Assembly (NCBI GenBank): GCA_965206655.1
Contig: CBDBKC010000038.1
Coordinates: forward strand, 62,001-126,000
Length of the DNA: 64,000 nucleotides
Origin: JAPPLB01 sp965206655
GTDB taxonomy: Bacteria > Acidobacteriota > Terriglobia > Bryobacterales > UBA6623
Reading direction: 5' to 3'
The notes under the pieces are model-generated. The model saw only the letters and a program-made list of their open reading frames with translations. It was not told the DNA's origin and ran no database searches. Both the position numbers and the translations under genes were made by a program. Below are positions 1 to 8,728 of the stretch, one piece after another (positions within the stretch are counted from its first letter, which is position 1; each line of letters begins with the position of its first letter).

Positions 1-434
1 GTCTCGTCGTCCGCCGAATCCATTTCGACTTGTGCGCCACGGAAGTTGAAGTCGGTGATGATGTTGCGCATCCCGTAGCCGCGGCTGCCGTGCGGCGGAA
101 ACTTCATGGCATCGACGACCGATTTACCCTGCTCGACAGAGTGAATGCGCGGCGCGATGATGCCCATGGCGCCCATATCGAGGGTGCGAGCGATCAGGAA
201 ATACTCCGACTGCGTGACGCGAACAATGGGCATGACATCGGCTGCCCGAGAGACGCGAACGAGGGTCTGGATCTCGCGGTAATCGGTCGGAGAGTGTTCG
301 GTGTCGATGAAGAAAAAGTCGAATCCGGCGGCCTTCAGGATGGTGACGACCTCGGGGCTGGTGTAGTCGGTGAGGCAGGTACCGAGGACCGTGCCGCCTA
401 CTTTGAGCTTGTGTTTGATGGTGTTGGTTTGCAT
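1..434 (-). CDS. HpcH/HpaI aldolase family protein, 3' part outside the window
   Basis: The reading frame opens at an ATG at 434 and is still open at base 1, so about 145 N-terminal residues are visible and the C-terminus is missing. The N-terminus reads MQTNTIKHKLKVGGTVLGTC, followed by the hallmark FFFIDTEHSP and later GAMGIIAPR, both typical of HpcH/HpaI (2-keto-3-deoxy-sugar-acid or 4-hydroxy-2-oxoheptanedioate) aldolases. These divalent-metal enzymes cleave 2-keto acids to pyruvate plus an aldehyde. There is no signal peptide, so it should be cytoplasmic, unlike the exported relative at 3303-4265. No clear Shine-Dalgarno precedes the ATG. The exact substrate cannot be told from the sequence. 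Confidence 0.85.
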   Translation of the reverse strand, partial: MQTNTIKHKLKVGGTVLGTCLTDYTSPEVVTILKAAGFDFFFIDTEHSPTDYREIQTLVRVSRAADVMPIVRVTQSEYFLIARTLDMGAMGIIAPRIHSVEQGKSVVDAMKFPPHGSRGYGMRNIITDFNFRGAQVEMDSADDE

Positions 435-480
435 GGTTTGTGGGAGATTCTTTTTAGCACATTCGGCGGGTGGAGGCCCG

Positions 481-1383
481 TCAGTTCAACGAATAGAGAC
501 CCGGCGTCCCGACGATGTGGAGATGATTGAGTTCCACGCGCGCGGGGTTGCGGCGGGCGAAGCCGGCGCTTCCACCCGTGAGACGGAGGGCGCGGGAATC
601 TTTTGACCAACGGTAGTTGAATGAGCGGCCCGAGCCGGGGTCGGACTCGTGGAGCGACAGGACAGTATTGATTTCGCCACTCGCGAAGTCCCAGATATGA
701 AGGCTGTAGAAACCGGAGCTGGTCGCGCCCGAACGGAGCAACGCACCCCGGCGGCGGTCCGGTGCGACGGCCAAATCATGTCCGGGACCGAAGTACGAGA
801 GCGCCTGGGACTCGAGGTCGTAGAGGTAAAGGGAGCGCTCGGGGCGTAGCGTGTGGTCGAACCAGCTTCGGGCGTAGCGGCGGAGTTTGGCCTTTGCGGG
901 GATGTACCAGGAATTCCAATGTTCGAGAACGAGTACCTCTTCGGAGCTTGTGTGGATGAAAAGCGGGTTCTCGAAGATCATTGAATCGGGAAGGTCGAGT
1001 TCGCGAGGCTGAGCTTCGGATTCGGACTGGAGATAGAAGCGCTGCTGGTCGATCCATCTTTTGCCCTCGTAGGTTTGAATGACCCAGCGGGCGGTCTGTT
1101 GATCGTGGTCCGCGCTGAGCGCTTTGCCGGGGACATTGAGGCCGGGCGGCATTTGGGGCGCCGGCGGAACCGTCTGATCAGCGGCTTCGGCGAACTCGGT
1201 TTGGTAGCGGAGTGCTTCGGGGTTTGAGGCGGCGTCACGGATCTCAGGGATCATCTCTTCCATACCCGAACCCCAGTTGCCGGGGCCGAGAACGGCCACG
1301 CAGGAAGCATGAAAAGCAAAGGCGGGGAAAAGGATCGCGAGGACCAGGGCGAAGATCCAGCGCTTGGAGCGGTGCTGACTCAT
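481..1383 (-). CDS. exported protein of unknown function, propeller-like C-terminal half
   Basis: The 300-residue product starts MSQHRSKRWIFALVLAILF and has a clear Sec signal peptide ending near residue 27. The mature part contains short motifs spaced as in beta-propeller blades: SLYLYDLESQALSYF, DLAVAPDRRRGALL, YSLHIWDFASGEINTVL and FNYRWSKDSRALRLTG. I recognise no catalytic motif. It lies 46 bases upstream of the aldolase fragment and is read in the same direction. It could be a periplasmic binding or scaffold protein. That it is a gene is well supported by length and the signal peptide; the function is unknown. Confidence 0.6.
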   Translation of the reverse strand: MSQHRSKRWIFALVLAILFPAFAFHASCVAVLGPGNWGSGMEEMIPEIRDAASNPEALRYQTEFAEAADQTVPPAPQMPPGLNVPGKALSADHDQQTARWVIQTYEGKRWIDQQRFYLQSESEAQPRELDLPDSMIFENPLFIHTSSEEVLVLEHWNSWYIPAKAKLRRYARSWFDHTLRPERSLYLYDLESQALSYFGPGHDLAVAPDRRRGALLRSGATSSGFYSLHIWDFASGEINTVLSLHESDPGSGRSFNYRWSKDSRALRLTGGSAGFARRNPARVELNHLHIVGTPGLYSLN

Positions 1384-1446
1384 AGGTCTGGTTGCGCGAT
1401 CGGTTACGCGCGAGGTTCGGCGGTTGGTGCCGGCGGCGGGGAAATC

Positions 1447-1665
1447 TCAGCCGGCCTTCCGCTTTTTTTCCGGCGGGCTGGGCTCCGACGCCGAGTCCTT
1501 TCCCTTTAGTTTGCCGGCTTGGCGCGACCGGGCTTCCTGAAGCCACTTGGGAGGCCGGCCGCGACGCTTGGCGCCGCTCGCCCGCAGGCGTTCGAGATTT
1601 AGGATTGCGTCTTCAATCAAGTCTCGGTCGAAGCGAAGCTCCTCAAGAATCTTGTTCACGTCCAT
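1447..1665 (-). CDS. small basic AT-hook-like protein
   Basis: A 72-residue protein with an acidic, helical N-terminal half (MDVNKILEELRFDRDLIEDA) and a highly basic C-terminal half containing KRRGRPPKWL, which carries the RGRP core of an AT-hook minor-groove DNA-binding motif. A GGGGGA lies about nine bases before the ATG. As far as I know, small proteins of this build are common in Acidobacteria, where they are annotated as hypothetical. A chromatin or regulatory role is an inference from the motif. Confidence 0.65.
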   Translation of the reverse strand: MDVNKILEELRFDRDLIEDAILNLERLRASGAKRRGRPPKWLQEARSRQAGKLKGKDSASEPSPPEKKRKAG

Positions 1666-1864
1666 CGAGCTGTTCCCCCGTTTCCGTGACGCGTACTTTC
1701 AGCTCTTGTCCATATGCCGATCAGCGGCTCGGTGGCTGAGCATCGGCGCACCAAGGCTCTTCGCCCGTAAGTGCCGCCGGTGGACATCCAGAACTCCCCT
1801 TGGATGCTACTAGATCGGAAAACCGTACTGAACCGTGCTCTATCTTAGCTCTTCCGGGGCAACG

Positions 1865-1912
1865 GCCGCCCGAAGCGACTCGAACCCCTTCGTCGACGAT
1901 CTGCTGGACGCT
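1865..1912 (-). pseudogene. remnant of an HpcH/HpaI aldolase C-terminus
   Basis: The 311 bases between the AT-hook gene and the dehydratase gene hold no intact gene. In one minus-strand frame they encode SVQQIVDEGVRVASGG, which aligns with TVKQMIDEGVRIGSGG near the C-terminus of the intact aldolase at 3303-4265. The frame on either side shows no further similarity, so this looks like a decayed copy. The match is short, and chance cannot be fully excluded. Confidence 0.4.
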
Positions 1913-1976
1913 GTCCGAGCTGGGCCACTCCGCGATCCCGGTCCTGCTGACCGGTTTTCTTTCGCCCAAGCCCCCC

Positions 1977-3254
1977 CTACTGATCGGCCACGCCCCCGTC
2001 AGGAAACCGAAGCTGAGGCCGGTTGTAGGGCGTGTAGGGACGCTTCCTAGCCACGTCCTCGTCAAACCCCAGACCCAAACCAGGCTTATCCGGCGGCAGT
2101 GCAAAACCTGCCTCGTATCTGGGCCCGTCCCCTTCGAAAAGGTCAACCCAAAACTGATCTTTGCTCGGCCCGGAGATCTCTTGAATGGCGAAGCTCGGCG
2201 TCGAGAAGTCAACGTGCAGTGACGCCATCGTGCTAACCAAGCTTTGCGGGTTGTGGGGAGCCAGTTCGACCCGATGAGCCTCCGCGATGATCCCGATCTT
2301 CTTCATCTCGGAGATTCCACCGCAATGCACGACGTCCGGTTGAACGAAATCAACGAGGTGCCGCTCACAGATCTCGGTGAACCCCCATTTCGTGAAGAGC
2401 CGCTCGCCGGTGGCGAGGGGGATCGTTGTCTTACTCCGCAGATGGGCCAGCTCGTCGATATCCTCAATCTGTGTCGCTTCCTCGACGAAGTACGGTGCAT
2501 ACTCCTCGGCGCGCCGACAGAAGTCGACGGCCATTGTCGGCGTAGTCTTCGTGTGGGCGTCGATACAGATTCGGAAGTCAGGGCCGACGGCTCCCCTAAC
2601 GGCCTTAAGGTTTGCGATGCCGTCTCGAACCGAGCGGACCCGTTCGATCTGATCACCCTGCCAACTGAGAAATGGCCCCTTGCAGGCCGTCCAGCCTGCG
2701 TCCTGCACTCGCTTCCAATTGCGGGCGTACTCCTCGGGCGTCCTTCCTCCAGCATGCACGTACATCTGCACACGCTCCCGAGCCTTGCCGCCCAGCAAAA
2801 CGTAGATCGGCTGACCAAGCGCCTGCCCCAGAATGTCCCACAGCGCAATCTCGACCGCGCTGATCGCTGAGTTCAAGATCGGGCCACCACGCCAGCGTGG
2901 CCACCGGAACATCGCCTGCCAGTGCATTTCGATGTCCTCGGCGTTCCTGCCGACAAGCAGCCGCTTGTGTTCCTCGATTGCGGCCGCCACCGTCGCCGCC
3001 TTACCGGCAATCGTCCCGGCGCCGGTACCGACGATCCCCTGGTTCGTGTAGACGCGGACAAATACATAGTTTGAACTGCCCGGTCGCCCTCTGAGGCTGA
3101 CGACAAACGGCTTGAGGTCCGTGATCTTTAGATGAAGCGGTTTCGCTCTTTCCTGTGCCGCCGCCCGCAACCCTTCCGGACCACTGAACGCGGCGATTCC
3201 CGCCGAGGCGGCCACTGCGGCGCCGGCCAGAAACTCGCGTCGACTCGAATGCAC
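1977..3254 (-). CDS. Tat-exported mandelate racemase/muconate lactonizing enzyme family dehydratase (galactonate dehydratase-like)
   Basis: The 425-residue product begins at a GTG (3254) preceded by AAGGAAAAC. It opens with a twin-arginine signal (SSRREFLAGAAVAASAG). Enolase-superfamily landmarks follow in order: FRICIDAHTK (first metal ligand), YFVEEATQIEDID (second), TTIPLATGERLFTKWGF (third), DFVQPDVVHCGGI and ELAPHNPQSL with the catalytic His. The spacing and the GERL motif resemble D-galactonate dehydratases, which dehydrate sugar acids to 2-keto-3-deoxy acids. The adjacent exported aldolase could cleave such a product. Periplasmic location follows from the Tat signal; the substrate is not determined. 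Confidence 0.9.
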   Translation of the reverse strand: MHSSRREFLAGAAVAASAGIAAFSGPEGLRAAAQERAKPLHLKITDLKPFVVSLRGRPGSSNYVFVRVYTNQGIVGTGAGTIAGKAATVAAAIEEHKRLLVGRNAEDIEMHWQAMFRWPRWRGGPILNSAISAVEIALWDILGQALGQPIYVLLGGKARERVQMYVHAGGRTPEEYARNWKRVQDAGWTACKGPFLSWQGDQIERVRSVRDGIANLKAVRGAVGPDFRICIDAHTKTTPTMAVDFCRRAEEYAPYFVEEATQIEDIDELAHLRSKTTIPLATGERLFTKWGFTEICERHLVDFVQPDVVHCGGISEMKKIGIIAEAHRVELAPHNPQSLVSTMASLHVDFSTPSFAIQEISGPSKDQFWVDLFEGDGPRYEAGFALPPDKPGLGLGFDEDVARKRPYTPYNRPQLRFPDGGVADQ

Positions 3255-3302
3255 GTTTTCCTTCTCCTTCAGGCGGCGGTGAGGGCTTCGGCAATCAGCG
3301 CT

Positions 3303-4265
3303 CTACCAAGGCATCTTGCGCTTTTGATACTTCCGGCCAATCTCGGAGGCCTCGCCCCCCCCGGAACCGATCCGCACGCCTTCGTCGATCATCTGTTTCA
3401 CCGTTTCCGGTGACACGGTATTCAAGAACGCGATCTTCGCCTTCTTGGTGGCCGCGAACACTTTGTCGCGGGCCGCTTGCATGATTGCTGAGCTCCGCCC
3501 ACCGGCGCCCGGCACTCCCAGCGACATCCCCATGTCTCCAGGACCCCATTCCGCAAAACCAATGCCCGGAACCGCTACACTCGCCTCCGCATTCTGCAGC
3601 GCATGCCGGTCTTCGATCTTGAGGCCGAGTAGAAGCTCTCCGTCGGGATTGAGCGGCCATGGCTCGGCCTTGCGGGTATACTCTTCGCCCGAGATGCCCC
3701 AAATACGCGACGCGTAGCCCTGCCCGCCGGCGCCGCGCATTCCTTCGCCAAGACCTCCCGAACCGACTGCGAGCTTGTTGCTGACGTAACGAGACGCCTC
3801 AACAAAAACGCGAACTGCTTCCGGCGACCTTGCGTGGACCAGCAGGATTCCGTGAACGCCCGACCCCAGCACTTGCTCGACCATCCAATAGTTGGCTCGC
3901 ATCACCTCCGGACTGATGCCTCCCACCGGCAGCGTGCAGATCACCGTCGGTGTGCGGTGGCCGCTCTTCGTCGGCCCGGCATCGACCAATCCCTGCATGA
4001 AGGCGCGCAGCCCGGGGATATCGTAAGAGCCGTGTTCCATCTCGACGGTGATGTAATCGGCCCAGGTGTCGGACATCTCCTTGCCTTTTTCGTAGCTGAT
4101 CTCGGTCGCCGTGATCTGGGCGTAGTAGATCATCTGATCCTGCTCCAGTAATTCGATGGCCCGATTGATGCGCTTGGCGCTGGGCGGGGGTGCGGACTCA
4201 ACGGTGGTTAGGCCTACGAAGCCGAGTGTAACGAGAACTCCGGTGACGAACAGAAACTTCCTCAT
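3303..4265 (-). CDS. Sec-exported HpcH/HpaI aldolase family protein
   Basis: The ATG at 4265 has a GGAGGC Shine-Dalgarno and begins a good signal peptide (MRKFLFVTGVLVTLGFVGL, cleaved near VESA), so I prefer it to the upstream in-frame start at 4325. The mature part has YITVEMEHGSYD in place of the usual FIDxEH motif, IPGLRAFMQGLVDAG, LLVHARSPEAV and PGIGFAEWGPGDMGMSLG, then the tail MIDEGVRIGSGGG. This is the exported branch of the family. It lies 48 bases upstream of the exported dehydratase, and the two probably form an operon acting on sugar acids in the periplasm. The family assignment is firm; the reaction is inferred. Confidence 0.85.
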   Translation of the reverse strand: MRKFLFVTGVLVTLGFVGLTTVESAPPPSAKRINRAIELLEQDQMIYYAQITATEISYEKGKEMSDTWADYITVEMEHGSYDIPGLRAFMQGLVDAGPTKSGHRTPTVICTLPVGGISPEVMRANYWMVEQVLGSGVHGILLVHARSPEAVRVFVEASRYVSNKLAVGSGGLGEGMRGAGGQGYASRIWGISGEEYTRKAEPWPLNPDGELLLGLKIEDRHALQNAEASVAVPGIGFAEWGPGDMGMSLGVPGAGGRSSAIMQAARDKVFAATKKAKIAFLNTVSPETVKQMIDEGVRIGSGGGEASEIGRKYQKRKMPW

Positions 4266-4388
4266 TTTTGCCTCCACTGCTTGAGGTGAACGAGCGGACA
4301 AAACAGGGCCGCTTCCTACCATCAAGCCATCTCTAGACTCTGGATTCAGCGGTCAATCATAGCACGCGCCCGGAGCACGGACGGGTTG

Positions 4389-5162
4389 TCAGCCGCGCTG
4401 CAATAATCGCCATAGTTCAACCAACTCCTCCACGTCCAACTGCTGAGCCCGCAACTCCATTTCGGGCCGCTCCCGCAAGATGTCCTTCGGATATGCCCCC
4501 GCCAGATTATTCCGCAACTTCTTGCGAGGGTGAGCGAAGCATTTCTGAGCGAACGCGACAAAGCCGGCCTCAGCCGCGGCGGCGGGCCGCATCGCGAGCC
4601 GCACTACGGCGGACGTCACCTTGGGCGGCGGTTGAAACGCGCCGGGCGGCACGCTGAAAAGCAGTTCCGGCTCCGAGTGCAACCGGCATAGAACCGTCAG
4701 AAACCCATAGTCACGCGTGTTCTTTCCTGCTACGAGACGCAACGCGACTTCCTTCTGAATCAGGAACACAGCTTGCTCAACGAGGTCACTGACTTCAAAC
4801 ACCCGCCGCAAAATCGGAGATGTAATGTAGTAAGGCAGATTACCGGCAATCACCACCCGCTCGGTGCCAATCTGCTCGACGACCTGCCGCAGGTTGACCT
4901 TGAGGACATCTTCTTCAATCACCCGGAATCCCTCACGATCCCCGAAGCGTTTCCGAAGCCCTCGTGCGAGCATAGGATCAATCTCGAGCGCCGTAAATCG
5001 CAAATCCTTCGCCAGCAACTTCTCCGTCAGAACGCCCTGTCCCGGTCCGATTTCGATCACGCCGACATACGGCGATTCGGCAACGGCGTCGGCAATGCGG
5101 GTGCAGACCGCAGCGTCGCGAAGAAAATGCTGCCCCAGGGGAGGCCGCGATCTCGGAGGCAT
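4389..5162 (-). CDS. rsmA: 16S rRNA (adenine1518-N6/adenine1519-N6)-dimethyltransferase
   Basis: The 257-residue product opens with PPLGQHFLRD, the standard KsgA/RsmA start. It carries the SAM-binding motif VIEIGPGQGVLTEKLL and the catalytic NLPYYITSPIL motif (N-L-P-Y), with AFQPPPKVTSAVVRL before the C-terminal helical domain. The enzyme dimethylates two adenosines in helix 45 of 16S rRNA during 30S assembly. Length matches the family. It lies 18 bases downstream of the glycosyltransferase gene, on the same strand. Confidence 0.97.
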   Translation of the reverse strand: MPPRSRPPLGQHFLRDAAVCTRIADAVAESPYVGVIEIGPGQGVLTEKLLAKDLRFTALEIDPMLARGLRKRFGDREGFRVIEEDVLKVNLRQVVEQIGTERVVIAGNLPYYITSPILRRVFEVSDLVEQAVFLIQKEVALRLVAGKNTRDYGFLTVLCRLHSEPELLFSVPPGAFQPPPKVTSAVVRLAMRPAAAAEAGFVAFAQKCFAHPRKKLRNNLAGAYPKDILRERPEMELRAQQLDVEELVELWRLLQRG

Positions 5163-5180
5163 GCCCTCCAGTGTACTTTC

Positions 5181-6440
5181 TCAGGTGCGGGGCTCACCCA
5201 GCCGCTGCTCGGTCAATGATTGGACGCGCCGATAGAAGAGCACCCAGCGCTCCCGCAGCGCCTCTTCGGTGTACTGTCTAGCTCGGTTCCAGTTACGGGC
5301 TGACATGTCGGAGAGTCGCGGGACATCGTTTAGGACTTCCAGGAGCTTCTCGCCTAGACTACCTGAATCTCCAGGGTTTACAAGCTCATCTTCCGACAGT
5401 AATTCCGGAATACCGCCCACCCGGCTTCCGATCGTCGGCAGCGCCCGAGCCATCGCTTCGATCATCGCCCGCGGCAAGCCTTCGGCCCGGGACGGCAACA
5501 CGAATAGATCAGCTCGATCGAGTTCCCTCCGAATCGGATCGCCGGCCGACAACTGCCCGAGGAAGCGAACACGATCGGCCAGCCCCAGGCGCCGCGCGAG
5601 ACCCTGCATCTCCGGCAGACAGCGGCCCCCGCCGACGAAGGTGATTTCGAGATCGAGTCCCGCCGCGACGCATCGAGCCCCGGCTTCGAGCAGAACATCG
5701 GGACCCTTGTACAAGCACTCAAGCGACCCAACCGTAATGAGCCTTCGTCTCCCAGCGGGATGTGTCCGTAGCCGGGGGCGGTCAACGAATGCCTCGTCCG
5801 GCAGTTCGACACTCGAATAGTGTGTCGCTGGAACGCCCGGCCGAATGGGATATCGCTGTTGCAGAACTTGAGCCGTGACGAACGAAGCCGCCGCGGCGGA
5901 CCGCACCTGCCTTTTCTGCCTGTGGCGAAACCAATACCGGAAAAGAGGGCGCAGAGGATGTCTCATCGCACCCGGTGCAAAAGCATCGAACGGATCGCCG
6001 ACAACCTCCGCGGCGTAAGGTCGCCCGGCGCGCCGCAGAGAGTCCGCCGCACAGCTCGACACCTGGCCCGGCACGCGCAGAATCACCGCATCGTCCCACC
6101 TGAGCGCGGCTGACACCGCCCGCCGCACAGCCGCCCGCTTTTTGAGATAGTCCAGCGGGCCGATGTAGTAAGGCACAGCCGCGAATTCCACGCGCTCTCC
6201 GCTCGCGAGCTTCCAATCACCCTCGATACCAGGCGCATCGCGTACACGCGCCAGCACCCGCACCGATTCGAACACCGTCAGATAACGGTCAAAGAACTTA
6301 TCAGTGAATGCGCCGTCAGTCCAAACCCGGCCGTCGGGTGTTCGGTGGAATCGCTGATCCAGAAAAACAGCAACTGTCCTGACGCGGGCGGCGGAGCGGG
6401 GCGGCAAGGCCCTCTCGATAGGAGCCACGGAGACCGTCAT
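5181..6440 (-). CDS. glycosyltransferase family 4 (group 1)
   Basis: About 420 residues, with a possible TTG start ten codons upstream at 6470. The C-terminal Rossmann half is clear: RRLITVGSLECLYKGPDVLLEA, LEITFVGGGRCLPEM, RVRFLGQLSAGDPI, and the GT4 nucleotide-sugar motif LFVLPSRAEGLPRAMIEAMA followed by GSRVGGIPELL. Retaining GT4 enzymes transfer sugars from nucleotide donors to lipids or polysaccharides. It follows a nucleotide-sugar dehydrogenase gene by about 80 bases, suggesting a joint role in surface polysaccharide synthesis. The acceptor is unknown. Confidence 0.92.
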   Translation of the reverse strand: MTVSVAPIERALPPRSAARVRTVAVFLDQRFHRTPDGRVWTDGAFTDKFFDRYLTVFESVRVLARVRDAPGIEGDWKLASGERVEFAAVPYYIGPLDYLKKRAAVRRAVSAALRWDDAVILRVPGQVSSCAADSLRRAGRPYAAEVVGDPFDAFAPGAMRHPLRPLFRYWFRHRQKRQVRSAAAASFVTAQVLQQRYPIRPGVPATHYSSVELPDEAFVDRPRLRTHPAGRRRLITVGSLECLYKGPDVLLEAGARCVAAGLDLEITFVGGGRCLPEMQGLARRLGLADRVRFLGQLSAGDPIRRELDRADLFVLPSRAEGLPRAMIEAMARALPTIGSRVGGIPELLSEDELVNPGDSGSLGEKLLEVLNDVPRLSDMSARNWNRARQYTEEALRERWVLFYRRVQSLTEQRLGEPRT

Positions 6441-6521
6441 CAAACGGACGATCGGCGCGGCTTCGTGCAACCTTTACTGGACAGGAGCGAAAGGAGAAAC
6501 AGTCGTACAATCTTCCGTCGA

Positions 6522-7880
6522 CTATAACCGCACAATATGTGCCGCCGAGAACTCCCGCAACCGGTTTCGCGTGTCAAGAATCAGCCGCGCTGAACTCACC
6601 AGTGCCTTGTAATCGACGTCTGAGTGGTCGGTGATCAGCACCACACATTCCGCGCTTGCCGCCGCCTTCTCCATGGGCGTCGATTCCAAAACCCGCGACT
6701 CCAACTGCAGACGAGGCACAAAAGGATCCGAGTAGCTGACCACGGCGCCCATATCCTCAAGCAGGCCCATCACATCCAGTGCCGGCGACTCGCGTACGTC
6801 TGATACGTCTCGTTTGTAGGCCGCGCCCACAATGTGGATGCGCGATCCCTTGATCGCCATTGAGCGATCATTCAGCGCCTGCTGGACCTTCTGGACTACG
6901 TAGCGCGGCATGGCGCCATTGATCTCCGCGGCGAGATCGATGAAGCGTGCCTGATGGCCTACCTGCTTTGTCTTCCACGACAAGTAGTGAGGGTCAACCG
7001 GTATGCAATGGCCTCCCAAACCCGGTCCGGGATAGAACGGCATGAACCCGAAGGGCTTCGTCGCGGCTGCGTCAATCACTTCCCAGACGTCGATCTTCAT
7101 CTGATTGCACATCAAGGCCATTTCATTCGCGAGCCCTATGTTGATCATGCGGAACGTGTTTTCGAGTAGCTTCACCATCTCGGCGACCCGTGTCGAACTC
7201 ACGGGAACGACACGCTCCATGATCTGCTCATAGAGCAGACTCCCGACCTCCGTGCAGGCAGGCGTTACGCCACCGATCACTTTGGGAATGTTGTGTGTGG
7301 TGAAGTCGCTGTTTCCCGGATCGACGCGTTCCGGTGAGAAACACAAGAAAAACTCTTCACCGACACGCAGACCCGTTCTCTCAAGAGCGGGAAGAATCAC
7401 TTCTTCGGTCGTCCCCGGGTACGTGGTCGACTCGAGGATGACCAGCATCCCCGGCCGGAGGTGAAGGGCCATCTCCTCCGCCGCCGCGACGACGAAGCTC
7501 AGATCCGGATCGCGGGTCTTGCGCAGCGGAGTCGGCACACAAATGCTGACGGCATCACACTCGGCCAGCTCCGATTTGTCGAGCGTAGCGCGGATTCGTT
7601 TCGCCGCAACCGACTCCTCCAGTAGCGGCGAATCGACATCGGGGATATACGAATCGGCCCGGCGGATTCGATCGACCTTCTCCGGATCCTTTTCGAAGCC
7701 CGTCGCTTGAAACCCGGCGCGGGGGGCGAACTCGACCAAAAGAGGCAGGCCCACGTATCCCAGTCCGACAACGCCGGCCCGGGCCGTCTTATCTCGGATC
7801 TTGCGGCTCAGCTCCTGCCGCGGGGTTTCATGGGCCGCTATCGTTTCCGTCGGCTGCATTTTGTATGTAAATTGTCTCAT
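6522..7880 (-). CDS. UDP-N-acetylglucosamine/mannosamine 6-dehydrogenase family protein
   Basis: The 452-residue product has an N-terminal NAD-binding fold (AGVVGLGYVGLPLLVEFA), CVPTPLRKTRDPDLS, the ESTTYPGTTEE motif, LLENTFRMINIGLANEMALM and the catalytic cysteine motif GGHCIPVDPHYLSWK. The C-terminal UDP-binding domain has AAYKRDVSDVRESPALD. These are features of the WbpA/WecC group, which oxidises UDP-HexNAc to the uronic acid in two NAD-dependent steps. Which HexNAc it uses cannot be read directly. The downstream glycosyltransferase suggests an exopolysaccharide or O-antigen-like pathway. Confidence 0.93.
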   Translation of the reverse strand: MRQFTYKMQPTETIAAHETPRQELSRKIRDKTARAGVVGLGYVGLPLLVEFAPRAGFQATGFEKDPEKVDRIRRADSYIPDVDSPLLEESVAAKRIRATLDKSELAECDAVSICVPTPLRKTRDPDLSFVVAAAEEMALHLRPGMLVILESTTYPGTTEEVILPALERTGLRVGEEFFLCFSPERVDPGNSDFTTHNIPKVIGGVTPACTEVGSLLYEQIMERVVPVSSTRVAEMVKLLENTFRMINIGLANEMALMCNQMKIDVWEVIDAAATKPFGFMPFYPGPGLGGHCIPVDPHYLSWKTKQVGHQARFIDLAAEINGAMPRYVVQKVQQALNDRSMAIKGSRIHIVGAAYKRDVSDVRESPALDVMGLLEDMGAVVSYSDPFVPRLQLESRVLESTPMEKAAASAECVVLITDHSDVDYKALVSSARLILDTRNRLREFSAAHIVRL

Positions 7881-7976
7881 ACGTCTGCCGCGATACCTGC
7901 GCGCTGGAACGTCTCGCCGTGGCCCTTCACGCTTTAGATCGGCGGAAGCGACGAAGTGTTGTATGGGACAGACTGC

Positions 7977-8723
7977 TCAATTTCCGGCGCGGATGTGCCA
8001 CTGGTTGGGCGATGATTCGTCGACTTGGCCGCCAAGTTTCTGTAGCAAGGGTTCCAGCGGCTGTCGGCTGGCAATGAAGAGCGCGTTATCTTCGGGACTT
8101 TCGCGAATGTAGACCGTCACCCCGCAACTCCATTCGTCAAGCTGCTTGGCGGTAGCGTCGCGAAGAGCCTTTACGTCGAAGATCGGCAGAAAGAAAGGAT
8201 GCCCGCGAAAAGACGGGTCTTTGATCGTGGGCAGCAGTATTTCCTCGCCTTTCTTCTTAAGAGCTTCAAAATCTCCCGCCGAAAACATCTGCGAGACCGC
8301 GCCGTAGCCCAGCATCGTATTGCGAGCGTGATCCTTGGCTTCCGGCGTTTTCGAAATGCGGAAGTATTGGTACATCAGGACCGGCGCACTGCCGGGAATG
8401 AAGTCGAGAAATTCCTTCATCGTCCATTGCGCAGGCGGTTTGCGGTTGGGCCAGACGGCCAAGCCGATCTCCGGAATCCAGGCGGAGCCGTTCTCGGCGA
8501 AGCGCTCAGCGGCATCGGCCACCTGGAGGCGGTCAAGCTGGACCAGTACTTCTTGCGTCAGCTTCCAGTCTTTTGCGATCAGCGTCGAAAGGCGCTCCAA
8601 AAAGACTCGCATCGGATCGAGCGTTGATGCGGCCACCGGAAATCCCGAGAGCCGCAGAATGTAGACTTGCCAAGGGTCCGCGAGGGCTTTACGTTCGAGG
8701 GGGATATGTTTGGGAGCCGGCAT
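7977..8723 (-). CDS. uncharacterised protein, paralogue of its neighbour; last gene of the vgrG operon
   Basis: I choose the ATG at 8723, five bases after the stop of the preceding gene, over an upstream in-frame start. The protein is about 248 residues, soluble, with no signal peptide. It shares its layout with the product of 8729-9652: an N-terminal stretch (VYILRLSGFPVAASTLDP here, LYWLPVRSFPAPDSQKNW there), a helical region with LIAKDWKL versus LAKDKWEL, and a near-identical C-terminal block RESPEDNALFIASRQPLE versus NESPDDKGLLLASKTDLD. The two are therefore tandem paralogues. I do not recognise the family. Position behind VgrG suggests an effector, immunity or adaptor role, which is inference. 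Confidence 0.75.
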   Translation of the reverse strand: MPAPKHIPLERKALADPWQVYILRLSGFPVAASTLDPMRVFLERLSTLIAKDWKLTQEVLVQLDRLQVADAAERFAENGSAWIPEIGLAVWPNRKPPAQWTMKEFLDFIPGSAPVLMYQYFRISKTPEAKDHARNTMLGYGAVSQMFSAGDFEALKKKGEEILLPTIKDPSFRGHPFFLPIFDVKALRDATAKQLDEWSCGVTVYIRESPEDNALFIASRQPLEPLLQKLGGQVDESSPNQWHIRAGN

Positions 8724-8728
8724 CACAC

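Noticed and set aside
1865..1935. tRNA-like T-arm sequence (GGTTCGAGTC on the minus strand)
   Set aside because: No acceptor stem, D-arm or anticodon arm could be placed around it; the stretch is better explained as an aldolase remnant.
1721..2212. 163-residue minus-strand open frame and overlapping plus-strand frame
   Set aside because: It overlaps the dehydratase 3' end in another frame and has no coherent protein character apart from the short aldolase-like remnant, which is reported separately.
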